Assembly (NCBI RefSeq): GCF_001655615.1
Contig: NZ_CP011567.1
Span: 2,303,001 to 2,367,000, forward strand
Source: Pseudomonas sp. GR 6-02
Lineage (GTDB): Bacteria > Pseudomonadota > Gammaproteobacteria > Pseudomonadales > Pseudomonadaceae
Length of the DNA stretch: 64,000 nucleotides
Direction of reading: 5' to 3'
Position 1 is the stretch's first letter. The number at the start of each line of letters is the position of its first letter. Both the position numbers and the translations under genes were made by a program. The notes under the pieces are model-generated. The model was not told the DNA's origin. It ran no database searches and worked only from the letters and a program-made list of their open reading frames with translations. Positions 17,500 to 27,036 of the stretch are shown one piece after another.

Positions 17500-18999
17500 A
17501 TGAAAACGAAATCGAAGCCATCCCGTGAGTCTTCATTGGTACACAAACTGGGCATCGTCGGCGGGCTTGGCTCACTGGCCGGCGGCGATCTTTTCTATAA
17601 GTTGGTGAAGTCCAGGGCGGTACTGGAGGATCAAGGCCGCTATCACTTCCTGTTCGAGCAGCACCCGTTCAAAGATGTGCTGATGCCGTTGGATCGGGGC
17701 GCGAGCATGACCTCCAGAAAGTTCTATGTTTTCCAGGTCTGTCAGACTTTCGAGGCCAGCGGGGTCAGCGCGATCGTACTGCCGTGTTTTGCCAGTCACA
17801 CTTTCCGCGAAGAGATACAGGAGGAGATAGGCATACCGGTTCTGGACATGATGGCCGCATTGCGCAGGCACATCGACCATGTTGTTGAACCCGGCACGGT
17901 ATTGGGCATTCTCGCCTCAGACTATGTTCGTCACGCCGGTTTGTTCGAACGCTACTTCGGCTCCGACTTCAAACTCGTTTATCCAGGTGCCGACGAACAA
18001 TCGGGGTTGATGGAAGCGATGTATGGCGTCAACGGCATCAAGGATGGCTACCTTGACGGTGTACCGCTGGAATGCGTGTATCAGGCCTGCCTGTCACTTC
18101 AGGAGCAGGGGGCCACGATGGTCTTGCCGGGCATGACCGAGCTTTCGTTGGTCTGCGGCGACCTGCAGCGGCGGGGCATCACGGTGTTGGATATCAATGA
18201 GATTTATGCCGGCTTCGCGACCCAGCAGAAAGGTCAGTCGAATCGCCCACCCTTCAAGCTTGGGATCGTAGGCGGGGTGGGGCCTGCGGCAACGGTCGAT
18301 TTCATGGGCAAGGTGGTTGCGCATACACCGGCCGGCCGTGACCAGGAGCACATCAAGATGGTGGTCGAACAAAACCCCCAGATTCCTGATCGCACCGCCA
18401 ATTTGCTGAATGACGAAACCGATCCGACGATGGCGATGTATGCCACCTGCAAGCGGCTTGAAAGCGCAGGAGCCAATGCGATTGCGATCCCGTGCAACAC
18501 CGCCCACGCATTCGTCGAGCGCATCCAGGCACACTTGCGCGTACCCATTGTGAACATGCTTGCCGAGACGGTAGAGGCCATCGTTCAGCGGTATGGCGCC
18601 GGGAAAACAGTGGGGCTGCTGGCGACGTCGGGCACGATCAAGAGTCAGGTCTACCACGAGGCCGCCCGGCGGGCCGGGCTGCACATAATCGCCCCTGGTT
18701 TGGATTACCAGGCGTTGGTGATGGATGCGATTTATGGGGCGCTCGGGATCAAGGCCGGGTTCACCGAGGGTCTTTGCAGGGACCAACTCCTGATCGCCGC
18801 CGAGCACTTGTGTGAACTGGGCGCCGATGTGCTTATCCTGGGATGTACGGAGTTGCCGCTGGTGTTGCAGCACGGCGAGGCCTTCATGATCAAGGGGCAT
18901 CAAGTGGCATTGATCGACCCGACGACCATTCTGGCTATGAAGTGTATTCGGCTTGCCGGTGAACATTCGGGCGAGCGATCAAATCTGCATCTTGGCTAA
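17500..18999 (+). CDS. Double-domain aspartate/glutamate racemase family protein
   Basis: At 499 residues this is twice the normal length of the family and consists of two tandem Asp/Glu racemase domains (about 14-240 and 252-490). Each opens with KLGIVGG. The C-terminal domain has both catalytic cysteines: Cys332 (IPCNTAH) and Cys449 (LGCTELPL). The N-terminal domain keeps the first (Cys96, LPCFASH) but has Gly211 (LPGMTELS) where the second should be. Only the C-terminal half should therefore support two-base racemisation; the N-terminal half may be regulatory or catalyse another reaction. The gene follows a DAACS transporter by 11 bases, suggesting import and use of D- or L-aspartate/glutamate. 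Confidence 0.85.
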   Translation: MKTKSKPSRESSLVHKLGIVGGLGSLAGGDLFYKLVKSRAVLEDQGRYHFLFEQHPFKDVLMPLDRGASMTSRKFYVFQVCQTFEASGVSAIVLPCFASHTFREEIQEEIGIPVLDMMAALRRHIDHVVEPGTVLGILASDYVRHAGLFERYFGSDFKLVYPGADEQSGLMEAMYGVNGIKDGYLDGVPLECVYQACLSLQEQGATMVLPGMTELSLVCGDLQRRGITVLDINEIYAGFATQQKGQSNRPPFKLGIVGGVGPAATVDFMGKVVAHTPAGRDQEHIKMVVEQNPQIPDRTANLLNDETDPTMAMYATCKRLESAGANAIAIPCNTAHAFVERIQAHLRVPIVNMLAETVEAIVQRYGAGKTVGLLATSGTIKSQVYHEAARRAGLHIIAPGLDYQALVMDAIYGALGIKAGFTEGLCRDQLLIAAEHLCELGADVLILGCTELPLVLQHGEAFMIKGHQVALIDPTTILAMKCIRLAGEHSGERSNLHLG

Positions 19000-19382
19000 A
19001 CAATTTTTGCGCCCCGTGCCTCCAGCAACTCCCGTAATACGGAGCGATGGCAGTGCGCTTCGTCTTCGCAATAACACCCCACGGCCAGTGAGGTTTGATG
19101 GGAGAGGGCGGCCAGCAGGTCCAGCAGCTGACTGGGCGCGGGATGGTTCATCTCGGCCTTGAACTTGCGCTTGAAGCTCTCCCAGGCTTTGGCATCTTCT
19201 GCCGCTTTGGCTTCGGCCACCAGTTCGGGGCTGGGGGACAGCAGCGGTTGCCACACATCATAGAAATCACGGCTGGCGAATTCGGCCTTTGGTACGCCAC
19301 GGGGCGGGCGGCGTACCGTGCCCAGGCGCAGGCCTTCATTTGCGGTGCGAGGTGAACCGAGTCGCACGATATGGATGGGCAT
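18996..19382 (-). CDS. DUF488 family protein
   Basis: This 128-residue protein has DUF488/YeaO-like features: it begins MPIHIVRLGSPR, contains FYDVWQPLLSPS, and ends with the conserved cysteine/histidine segment LAVGCYCEDEAHCHRSVLRELL. Its stop overlaps the convergent racemase stop. The ATG lies a few bases after the end of the Pcs gene, so the two are probably co-transcribed. Function is unknown. Confidence 0.82.
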   Translation of the reverse strand: MPIHIVRLGSPRTANEGLRLGTVRRPPRGVPKAEFASRDFYDVWQPLLSPSPELVAEAKAAEDAKAWESFKRKFKAEMNHPAPSQLLDLLAALSHQTSLAVGCYCEDEAHCHRSVLRELLEARGAKIV

Positions 19383-19393
19383 GAATGCAGTGC

Positions 19394-20116
19394 CTATTTG
19401 AGTCGCGAGCCGTCGAACCACTCCAGCGCCGTGCGCCAGATGCAGATCCCCAGGAAGTACGCCGACATCAGCAGCCACAGGCCCATCACCAGTGGATTGA
19501 TGACCGGATGGTTGAGCACCAGCGACAAGCTGCACAGCAACCAGATGGCCGTCACGGCAATGTTGATCGGCATGAAGCGGCGCACGCGGAACGGGTGCAG
19601 GAATTTCATTCGAGTCACGGTCAACAGCGCCAGGCCGATCACGGTGAGCAACGTGATCCACGGCGACGGACCGATGATGTACAGGCACAGCGCAACCACG
19701 TTCCACGCAGCGGGGAAGCCCTGGAAGTAGTTGTCCTTGCTCTTCATGTTGACGTTGCAGAAGCAGAACAGCGACGACACCAGAATCAGCGACACGGTCA
19801 GCAGCAGGGTGTAGTCCGGCAACGGGATGTAACGGTAGATGAACAGCGCCGGGATAAACACATACGTCAGGTAGTCGATCACCAGGTCGAGGATCGAGCC
19901 GTCGAAACTTGGCAGCACCGATTGCACATTGACCTTGCGTGCCAGCGCGCCGTCCAGCCCGTCGACGATCAGCGCCACGCCCAGCCACAGCAGGCAATGG
20001 GTGGGCTGGTTCTCCAGCAGGGCGAGGGTCGCGAGGAAAGCAGTGACCACGCCGGTGGCGGTAAAACCATGGGCGCCCCATGCTTTGAGCCTGGCGATGT
20101 GTACGGTGGATATCAC
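19394..20116 (-). CDS. pcs: Phosphatidylcholine synthase
   Basis: The enzyme condenses CDP-diacylglycerol with choline to make phosphatidylcholine in the inner membrane. The CDP-alcohol phosphotransferase signature is intact (DGLDGALAR ... FDGSILDLVIDY), within about eight hydrophobic segments. GTG 20116 preceded by CTGGAGAA gives 240 residues beginning with ISTVHIARLKAWGAHGF, the family's normal start. An upstream GTG at 20230 would add 38 residues with little support. Confidence 0.85.
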   Translation of the reverse strand: MISTVHIARLKAWGAHGFTATGVVTAFLATLALLENQPTHCLLWLGVALIVDGLDGALARKVNVQSVLPSFDGSILDLVIDYLTYVFIPALFIYRYIPLPDYTLLLTVSLILVSSLFCFCNVNMKSKDNYFQGFPAAWNVVALCLYIIGPSPWITLLTVIGLALLTVTRMKFLHPFRVRRFMPINIAVTAIWLLCSLSLVLNHPVINPLVMGLWLLMSAYFLGICIWRTALEWFDGSRLK

Positions 20117-20251
20117 GGGGGCGTTCTCCAGAAAATGAAGCAAGCCAGTTATCACCCTGCTATTGAGGGCGTCGGCAAACCGGATCGGGTTGCAGGTATC
20201 GACCGGATTTTCGGGGATAAGGTTCACCACCTTTGAATCTTAGACGCCGCG

Positions 20252-20281
20252 CAAAAAAATACCCCGGAAATATCCGGGGTA
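20252..20281 (-). terminator. Rho-independent terminator
   Basis: TACCCCGGA and TCCGGGGTA (20260-20281) form a near-perfect hairpin. Read on the minus strand it is followed by seven T residues. It terminates the VOC gene. Confidence 0.85.
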
Positions 20282-20313
20282 CGTCATGAGCGTTGTATGC
20301 CAGTGTTGTCAGC

Positions 20314-20679
20314 TTAATGAGGAAAGAACACACGCAGCCGATGGTTATCCGGGTCAAGGGCGACGAAGGTGCGACCGAAGTCGAGTTCGGTCGGTGTTTG
20401 CAGCATGGTCAGCCCGAGGGCGCTCCACTTGGCAAACAGGGCATCGACCTGTTCGGCAGACTCCACCGGGAACGCCAGCTCGGTCCCGCCGCCCGTTACA
20501 GTCGTTGCAGGTTCGGCGGTATGCCGCGACCAGAGCCCCAGTTTATAGCCGTCGTCCAGGACAAACAGGGCGAAGGTCGGCGACTCTTCCACGGGCTTGC
20601 GCTCCAGCAGAAACTCATAAAACCGTGCACTGACGGCGGGATTGTCCACGAAAAGCAAAATGAAACGGGGAGTGATCAT
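20314..20679 (-). CDS. VOC (glyoxalase/bleomycin-resistance) family protein
   Basis: This 121-residue protein has the paired beta-alpha-beta-beta-beta pattern (MITPRFILLFVDNPAVSARFYEFLL and the closing FVALDPDNHRLRVFF). GGAG precedes the ATG. No particular substrate can be read from the sequence. A terminator follows its stop. Confidence 0.85.
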   Translation of the reverse strand: MITPRFILLFVDNPAVSARFYEFLLERKPVEESPTFALFVLDDGYKLGLWSRHTAEPATTVTGGGTELAFPVESAEQVDALFAKWSALGLTMLQTPTELDFGRTFVALDPDNHRLRVFFPH

Positions 20680-20842
20680 GGGGTTGCTCCATTAGAAGGT
20701 GGGCGCAGCATAAAAGGAGGCGCTGTCAGTTTCTGTCAGGAGTGTGAAGGGGCACCTTTTGACGTCAGCCAGACGGAGTTGGCGGTCCGGCGAGGACTAT
20801 CGTTGCCTGACTTGGTTTCTGCCCATCAATGAGGACGTCGTC

Positions 20843-21562
20843 ATGAACACCAGCGATTTGCTTGAGCAATTACTGCGGGCCGGCCAGGGCTCGTTGTCGC
20901 AACAAGGTGGTGCGGCGTCGACTCAAGGCGGCTTGGGCGATTTGGGTGGCTTGCTCGGTGGCCTGTTGGGTGGCAGCGCGGGTGGAGGTGCTGGCGGCGG
21001 AGGTCTGGGAGGTTTGCTCGGTGGTCTGTTGGGCGGCGGTTCCCCTTCGGGCGGTTCAAGCCAAACGCGCTCGGGCGGCACCAACTATGCGGCGCTGGCC
21101 TCTTTGGGGATGATGGCGTTCCAGGCCTATCAGGCATGGCAACGCAGCCAGGCTTCGGCACCCCAACAGGCGCCGCGTACCGTTGATCTGTTGTCCGGTC
21201 CGGAAATCGAAGACCACAGCCATGCCATCCTTCGCGCCTTGATCGCCGCCGCCAAGGCCGACGGCCGTATCGACGACGCCGAGAAACAAATGATCAGCAC
21301 TGAAATCGGCCGCCATACCGACGACCCGCAACTGCAACAATGGCTCGATGACGAAGTCGCCCGGCCGCTGGATGCCGCCGATGTGGCGCAGTCCGCCCAG
21401 GACCCGGGCATGGCCGCCGAGATGTACCTGGCCAGCGTGATGCTGGTGGACGATCAGCAGGATGCCGAGCGCAATTATCTGGACGAACTGGCCGCTGCGC
21501 TGAAGATCGATCCAGAGCTGCAACTGCACCTGGAGCAACAGGCCAAGGGCGGTGCGGCTTAA
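20843..21562 (+). CDS. DUF533 (YebE/TerB-like) protein
   Basis: The 239-residue product has a glycine-rich low-complexity region (about 40-80, repeated GGLLGG), one hydrophobic stretch near 95, and a C-terminal DUF533/TerB-like helical domain with DGRIDDAEKQMI. GAGGA lies before ATG 20843, preferred over a longer frame. E. coli YebE is the nearest named relative and belongs to envelope-stress regulons; function is unknown. Confidence 0.82.
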   Translation: MNTSDLLEQLLRAGQGSLSQQGGAASTQGGLGDLGGLLGGLLGGSAGGGAGGGGLGGLLGGLLGGGSPSGGSSQTRSGGTNYAALASLGMMAFQAYQAWQRSQASAPQQAPRTVDLLSGPEIEDHSHAILRALIAAAKADGRIDDAEKQMISTEIGRHTDDPQLQQWLDDEVARPLDAADVAQSAQDPGMAAEMYLASVMLVDDQQDAERNYLDELAAALKIDPELQLHLEQQAKGGAA

Positions 21563-21683
21563 AAGGTCGAAAACGTGCCGTGCCGGCAACGACGCGACGA
21601 ACGACGGGGCGGCCCCTCCTGCATGAAATACGTATTTCTGCAGGAGCTGCCGCAGGGCTGCGATCTTTTCGCGGCCATAACGC

Positions 21684-23075
21684 CTAATCGGTAACCTTCA
21701 AGCCCAATGCTGCAAAACACTCTTCGATCGATCGCCGCTGCGTCTCGGCATACAAGCCCAACTCATCAATCGTCGGCCGTCCCAGCGCCTTTTCGAACGC
21801 CTGTTGGTTCGAATGCACGCCATAGTGGGTTTGCGCCGCGTCCCCCAGGTTCGACTGAAAAATCCCCGCCGCACTGACCGGCAGGAAATCTTCGTACACC
21901 AGCGGTTCAACCCGTACATACCCGTCGCGGAGCAAATCCTCCAGCGACGCGTCTTTCAGCCCATCCGCCGCCAGGCCTTTTTCGGTCACGAAGTAGCGAA
22001 AGTACGCCAGTTCCTGTTGGCGCATATCCTCAACGGTGTCAGGGAATTCGCCAAAGTGCTGCGTCATTAGCGCGTTGTAGCGTGCGGCATTGGCTTCGTT
22101 GGGGAACTCTTTGAGCTCATCCCGGGCAGCGTTGAGCAAACGGTCGTAAAGCGCCCGGCCCTTAGGCGTGAGCGCTGCGCCGCGTTGTTCGATTTCACCG
22201 AAGCGGGCGCTGTGGCTGCCACGCATCTCGGCTTGATCGGTAAAAGCGATCGGCTCGTCCAGCGCCTTGAAGCTGGTTTGACGCAGCAGAATCGGGCATT
22301 GGCGGCGGGGTGGGCCTTCGATCACCGCTTTGGGGGTAATGCCATGGGCGGGCATTTGTGCCTGGACGATGTCGATGTCCAGGGTGCGTGGTGTCAGGTG
22401 ATTGATGTGTGGGCCTTTGAACGCCACCACGTCGGCGATCAGTCGATGCTGGGCGCTGAGTTGCTGGTACTGCTCGGCGGTGACGGTGGCGCTGTGGTGC
22501 CAGCGGAAGGTTTCCAGGGCTTGTGCGACGAAGTCCTGCGCCTCGTATTCGGTCAGGCCGCCCTGGGTTTCGGCGCGCTCGATGAGCGTCAGCGCGGCCG
22601 GGGTGAAGATTGAACGCTGGTCCAGCACTGATTGGGCAAAGGCCCGCAGTTCGGTGTCTTCGATCAGTTCCAGGCGCAGTAGCGAGGTGAACACCCGGAA
22701 CGGGCTGACCTGCAACGCCGCCTCATGCACGGCACGAAATGCAGTGGAATGCACCGGCACGCCGGCCGGGGTCAGGTCGTAATAGCCCACCGGTTGCATG
22801 CCCATCACCGCGAACAGGCGGGCGAGGGTTGCCAGTTCAGTGGCGGTGCCGACGCGGATTGCACCGTGGCGCTCCAGGTCCAGCCGCTGGATTTCCCCGG
22901 TGCTGTGCAGCTGGCGGGCGATTTGCGGGTCGCTGTCCAGCACGTGGCGGTTGGTCTGCTCCACCAGTTCCATCAGCGCGCCGTACAGCGGCACTTCTTC
23001 GCGGTACATGTCGGACATCGCTTTGGAGAAGCGTTGGCGGATCAGGTCAGGGCTGACGAAATTCGGGTGGCTCAT
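21684..23075 (-). CDS. hglS: 2-oxoadipate dioxygenase/decarboxylase
   Basis: HglS (DUF1338, VOC superfamily) converts 2-oxoadipate to D-2-hydroxyglutarate in D-lysine catabolism. ATG 23075 gives 463 residues, the expected length. On this numbering the metal ligands known from P. putida HglS fall exactly in place: His70 (LERHGAIRVG), His226 (INHLTPR) and Glu294 (FGEIEQR). It lies downstream of and in the same direction as glcDEF, after a 130-base gap holding a REP fragment, so it may have its own promoter. Confidence 0.9.
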   Translation of the reverse strand: MSHPNFVSPDLIRQRFSKAMSDMYREEVPLYGALMELVEQTNRHVLDSDPQIARQLHSTGEIQRLDLERHGAIRVGTATELATLARLFAVMGMQPVGYYDLTPAGVPVHSTAFRAVHEAALQVSPFRVFTSLLRLELIEDTELRAFAQSVLDQRSIFTPAALTLIERAETQGGLTEYEAQDFVAQALETFRWHHSATVTAEQYQQLSAQHRLIADVVAFKGPHINHLTPRTLDIDIVQAQMPAHGITPKAVIEGPPRRQCPILLRQTSFKALDEPIAFTDQAEMRGSHSARFGEIEQRGAALTPKGRALYDRLLNAARDELKEFPNEANAARYNALMTQHFGEFPDTVEDMRQQELAYFRYFVTEKGLAADGLKDASLEDLLRDGYVRVEPLVYEDFLPVSAAGIFQSNLGDAAQTHYGVHSNQQAFEKALGRPTIDELGLYAETQRRSIEECFAALGLKVTD

Positions 23076-23205
23076 GAAAAAAATTCCTGGCGCAGTGACG
23101 TAACGGATGCCGGAAAAGATCGCAGCCTTCGGCGGCGCCGACAAACGAAGTTTCTGACGAACTTCATTCTGCCAAGGACTGTTCTTGCAACGCGGAAGTG
23201 TTCGG

Positions 23206-24423
23206 TTAACGCAGCACTTGGTCCACCAATTCGATCCAGTGCCTGACTGGGGTGCGCCCGGCGCTGTTGAGGTGGCTCTGGCAGCCGATGTTGGCGGTGG
23301 CGATGACTTCTGGGTGGCCGCTTTCCAGGGCGTTGAGTTTGTTGTCGCGCAGTTGCCGGGCCAACTCCGGTTGGGTGATCGAATAGGTGCCCGCCGAGCC
23401 GCAACACAAATGACTGTCGGGTACAGCTGTGAGATTGAAGCCCAACCGCGTCAACACGGCCTCGACCGCGCCGCCGAGTTTCTGTGCGTGCTGCAAGGTG
23501 CAGGGGCAGTGAAAGGCGATCCGTCGGTCGGTGGCGGCGCAAACTCGCTCCAACGGCTCATCGGCCAGCACTTGCACCAGGTCCAGGGCCATTTCGCTGA
23601 CTCGCCGTGCCTTGGCCGCATAAACCGGGTCGCGCTCCAGCAGATGCCCGTAGTCCTTGATGAATGCGCCGCAGCCGCTGGCGGTTTGCACGATGGCTTC
23701 GGCGCCGCTTTCCAGGTACGGCCACCAAGCGTCGATGTTGCGTCGGGCGCGGTCCAGGCCCACAGCTTGGGCGTCGAGGTGATAGTCCAGCGCGCCGCAG
23801 CAGCCGGCTTCCAGCGCCGCAATCACACTGATTCCCAGCCGATCCAGCACCCGCGCCGTCGCGGCGTTGGTGTTCGGTGACAGACCGGGTTGTACGCAGC
23901 CTTCGAGCATCAACACCTGGCGCGCATGCCGAGGGACCGGGCGTTCGCCCGGAGCAGGGAGGTCGTGGGGTAACTTCGCCTCAACCCCCCGTGGCAGCAA
24001 CGGCCGGAAAGTGGCGCCGATCTGCAGCAGGGTCTTGAACAGGATCGGGTTTGGCGCCAATGCCCGCAGGCCCTGACGCAACAGCCGTTGACTGGCCGAG
24101 CGTGGCACCGCTTGATCGATCACGGCGCGGCCAATGTCCAGCAGGTTGTGATAATCCACCCCGGACGGGCAGGTGGTTTCGCAGTTGCGGCAGGTCAGGC
24201 AGCGATCCAGGTGCAATTGGGCCTGGGCCGTGGCGGGGGCGCCTTCGAGCACTTGCTTGATCAGGTAGATGCGCCCACGCGGCCCGTCCAGTTCGTCGCC
24301 GAGCAGTTGATAGGTCGGGCATGTAGCGTTGCAAAACCCGCAGTGCACACAGGTGCGCAGGATCTTGTCCGCTTCTTCGGCGCGGGGCAGTTGGCGGGCC
24401 TCTTCGCTGAGATTGGTTTGCAT
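23206..24423 (-). CDS. glcF: Glycolate oxidase iron-sulfur subunit
   Basis: The 405-residue product has two [4Fe-4S] motifs (CVHCGFCNATCP and CLTCRNCETTCP) and two CCG domains (GCCGALDY, LCCGSAGTYS). GlcF passes electrons from the GlcD/GlcE flavoproteins to the membrane chain during glycolate to glyoxylate oxidation. Start 24423 lies one base after the glcE stop, indicating coupling. Confidence 0.92.
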   Translation of the reverse strand: MQTNLSEEARQLPRAEEADKILRTCVHCGFCNATCPTYQLLGDELDGPRGRIYLIKQVLEGAPATAQAQLHLDRCLTCRNCETTCPSGVDYHNLLDIGRAVIDQAVPRSASQRLLRQGLRALAPNPILFKTLLQIGATFRPLLPRGVEAKLPHDLPAPGERPVPRHARQVLMLEGCVQPGLSPNTNAATARVLDRLGISVIAALEAGCCGALDYHLDAQAVGLDRARRNIDAWWPYLESGAEAIVQTASGCGAFIKDYGHLLERDPVYAAKARRVSEMALDLVQVLADEPLERVCAATDRRIAFHCPCTLQHAQKLGGAVEAVLTRLGFNLTAVPDSHLCCGSAGTYSITQPELARQLRDNKLNALESGHPEVIATANIGCQSHLNSAGRTPVRHWIELVDQVLR

Positions 24424-24424
24424 C

Positions 24425-25474
24425 TTACAGCTCCGCGTACATCCGGCCGGGGTTGAACAACCCTTGCGGGTCCAGTTGCGCCTTGAGTTGCCGGTGATAG
24501 CGCAGCAGCGCCGGGGCCAGGGGCTGGAAAGGCATTTCTGTGACGCCATGGCTGAAACAGGTGGCATGGCCGCCGTGCTGCTGAGCCAGTGATTGAATGT
24601 TATCGGCTGCTGATTTCAACCAGCGTTGCGCGCCACCCCAGTCGATCAACTGCTCGCCGGGCAAGTCCAGTGGCCCGAGGTTATTGGGCAATGACAAGCG
24701 CCACAACGGCAGGCCTTCATTGAAAAAGTCTAGTCGTTGTTCGTTCAGGTCAGACCAATAGGCCGAGTCCAACGGTTCGCCACCGAGCCGTTGATGGGCC
24801 GCCGCGACCGAGCCTTCGCCGCCTTCCAGGCGCAGGTACAAACGCTGGCCATCGTGGCTGGCGGCGCTGATGGGCAGCGGTTGCTGGCCCCATTGCGCCA
24901 GATTGGCCAAGGCGCGGGCGCAGTCGATGTCCAGGCTGATGCTCAGGCATTGCCGGGGTTTGGGCAGCACTTTGAGCGAGACTTCAGTCAGCACGCCGAG
25001 GCAGCCGTAACTGCCGACCATCAGGCGCGACAGGTCATAACCGGCGACGTTTTTCATCACTTCGCCGCCAAAGCGCAGGTGAGTGCCCAGACCGCTGATC
25101 ACCCGCGTACCGAGGACAAAGTCCCGCACCGAGCCGGCCCACGGGCGCCGTGGCCCGGACAGCCCCGCCGCGATCATCCCGCCGACCGTGGCGCCTTCGC
25201 CGAACGACGGCGGCTCGCAGGGCAACATTTGCCCCGCGGCATCCAGCGCGGCAAACAGTTCGCTCAGCGGTGTGCCGGCGCGAACGCTGATCACCAGTTC
25301 CGTCGGGTCATAGCTGACGATGCCGCAGTGGGCGCGGGTGTCGAGCACTTCGCCGGCCACTTCACGGCCGAGAAAGGCCTTGGTGTTCCCTCCCTGAATG
25401 CGCAGCGGCGTGGCGTTTTCCAGCGCCTGCCTGACCTGGTCGAGCAGGGCTTCACTGGCATCGAAATCCGCCAT
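24425..25474 (-). CDS. glcE: Glycolate oxidase FAD-binding subunit
   Basis: This 349-residue flavoprotein of the FAD-binding type 4 family has RIQGGNTKAFLGR and GGMIAAGLSGPRRP typical of GlcE. It pairs with GlcD and is shorter than it, as usual. Its start overlaps the glcD stop by one base (TGATG). Confidence 0.92.
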   Translation of the reverse strand: MADFDASEALLDQVRQALENATPLRIQGGNTKAFLGREVAGEVLDTRAHCGIVSYDPTELVISVRAGTPLSELFAALDAAGQMLPCEPPSFGEGATVGGMIAAGLSGPRRPWAGSVRDFVLGTRVISGLGTHLRFGGEVMKNVAGYDLSRLMVGSYGCLGVLTEVSLKVLPKPRQCLSISLDIDCARALANLAQWGQQPLPISAASHDGQRLYLRLEGGEGSVAAAHQRLGGEPLDSAYWSDLNEQRLDFFNEGLPLWRLSLPNNLGPLDLPGEQLIDWGGAQRWLKSAADNIQSLAQQHGGHATCFSHGVTEMPFQPLAPALLRYHRQLKAQLDPQGLFNPGRMYAEL

Positions 25475-26970
25475 CAGAAACGCTCCAGCTCAGGGAACGG
25501 CAGTTTTCCTGCGTGGATGTGCATCGCGCCGAATTCCGCGCAGCGGTGCAGGGTCGGGATGTTCTTACCGGGGTTGAGCAGCCCCTGCGGGTCAAACGCG
25601 GCTTTCACCGCGTGAAACAAGGTCAACTCATCACTGTTGAACTGCGCGCACATCTGATTGATTTTCTCCCGGCCCACGCCGTGCTCGCCGGTGATGCTGC
25701 CGCCGACTTTCACGCACAGTTCGAGGATCTTGCCGCCGAGGGCTTCGGCCCGTTCCAGTTCGCCGGGCTGGTTGGCGTCGAACAGGATCAGCGGGTGCAT
25801 GTTGCCGTCGCCGGCGTGGAACACGTTGGCCACCCGCAAGCCATATTCTTGCGCCAGGCTGGCGATGCCCTTGAGTACGCCGGGCAGTTCGCGGCGGGGG
25901 ATGGTGCCGTCCATGCAGTAGTAATCCGGCGAGAGGCGGCCGATGGCCGGGAAGGCGTTTTTGCGCCCGGCCCAGAACCGCACACGCTCGGCCTCGTCCC
26001 GGGCCTGGCGCACCTCGCTGGCGCCGGCCTGTTGCAGCACCTCGCGGACTCGCTCGCAGTCGTCATGGACATCGGCTTCGACGCCGTCCAGTTCGCACAG
26101 CAGGATCGCTTCGGCATCCACTGGGTAACCGGCGTGGATGAAATCCTCGGCGGCGCGGATCGCCAGGTTGTCCATCATTTCCAGGCCACCGGGGATGATC
26201 CCGGCGGCGATGATCTCGGCCACCGCGCGACCGGCCTTTTCCACGGAATCGAAACTGGCCAGCAGGACTTTGGCGACCTGAGGCTTGGGCAGCAGTTTGA
26301 CCGTGACTTCGGTGATGATCCCCAGCAAGCCTTCGGAGCCGGTGAACAGCGCCAGCAGGTCAAACCCCGGCGCGTCCAGCGAGTCGGCGCCGAGGGTCAG
26401 GTGTTCGCCTTCAAGGGTCAGGATTTCGAGTTTCAGCAGGTTGTGCACGGTCAGGCCGTACTTGAGGCAATGCACGCCACCGGCGTTTTCCGCGACGTTG
26501 CCGCCGATGGAACAGGCGATTTGCGAGGACGGGTCCGGTGCGTAATACAACCCGAAGGGCGCCGCTGCCTGGGAAATCGCCAGGTTGCGCACCCCTGGCT
26601 GGACCCGTGCGGTGCGGGCGGCGGGGTCGATGTGCAAGATGTTGTTGAATCGCACCATCACCAGCAACACGCCTTTGTCCAGCGGCAGCGCACCGCCGGA
26701 CAACCCGGTGCCGGCCCCGCGCGCCACCACCGGCACGTTCCGGGCATGGCAGAGCTTGAGCAGTGCCTGCACCTGTTCAAGATGCCGGGGCAGCGCCACC
26801 AGCATCGGCGTGGTGCGATAGGCCGAGAGACCGTCGCATTCGTAGGGCTTGAGTTCTTCCTCGCGCCAGAGAATGTCCAGGTCCGGCACCTCCTGTTGCA
26901 GGGCCTTGAGCAGCACCGCCTTGTCGACATTGGGCAGGGCGCCGTCGATGCGTTCGTCGTAAAGAATGTT
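25474..26970 (-). CDS. glcD: Glycolate oxidase subunit GlcD
   Basis: This 498-residue protein has the FAD-type 4 P-loop (RGAGTGLSGGALP), the CSIGGNVAENAGG stretch and a C-terminal ITGEHGVGREK motif. It is the catalytic dehydrogenase subunit oxidising glycolate or related D-2-hydroxy acids such as D-lactate and D-2-hydroxyglutarate. ATG 26970 is the usual family start (MNILYDERIDG); eleven upstream codons are open but unsupported. No glcC regulator lies beside it in this window. Confidence 0.92.
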   Translation of the reverse strand, partial: NILYDERIDGALPNVDKAVLLKALQQEVPDLDILWREEELKPYECDGLSAYRTTPMLVALPRHLEQVQALLKLCHARNVPVVARGAGTGLSGGALPLDKGVLLVMVRFNNILHIDPAARTARVQPGVRNLAISQAAAPFGLYYAPDPSSQIACSIGGNVAENAGGVHCLKYGLTVHNLLKLEILTLEGEHLTLGADSLDAPGFDLLALFTGSEGLLGIITEVTVKLLPKPQVAKVLLASFDSVEKAGRAVAEIIAAGIIPGGLEMMDNLAIRAAEDFIHAGYPVDAEAILLCELDGVEADVHDDCERVREVLQQAGASEVRQARDEAERVRFWAGRKNAFPAIGRLSPDYYCMDGTIPRRELPGVLKGIASLAQEYGLRVANVFHAGDGNMHPLILFDANQPGELERAEALGGKILELCVKVGGSITGEHGVGREKINQMCAQFNSDELTLFHAVKAAFDPQGLLNPGKNIPTLHRCAEFGAMHIHAGKLPFPELERF

Positions 26971-27036
26971 CATCAATCGCGCCTCGTATGAATCGCCGAG
27001 CATCCCCCCGAATTATCTGCCAACCCGTAGCAGCTG

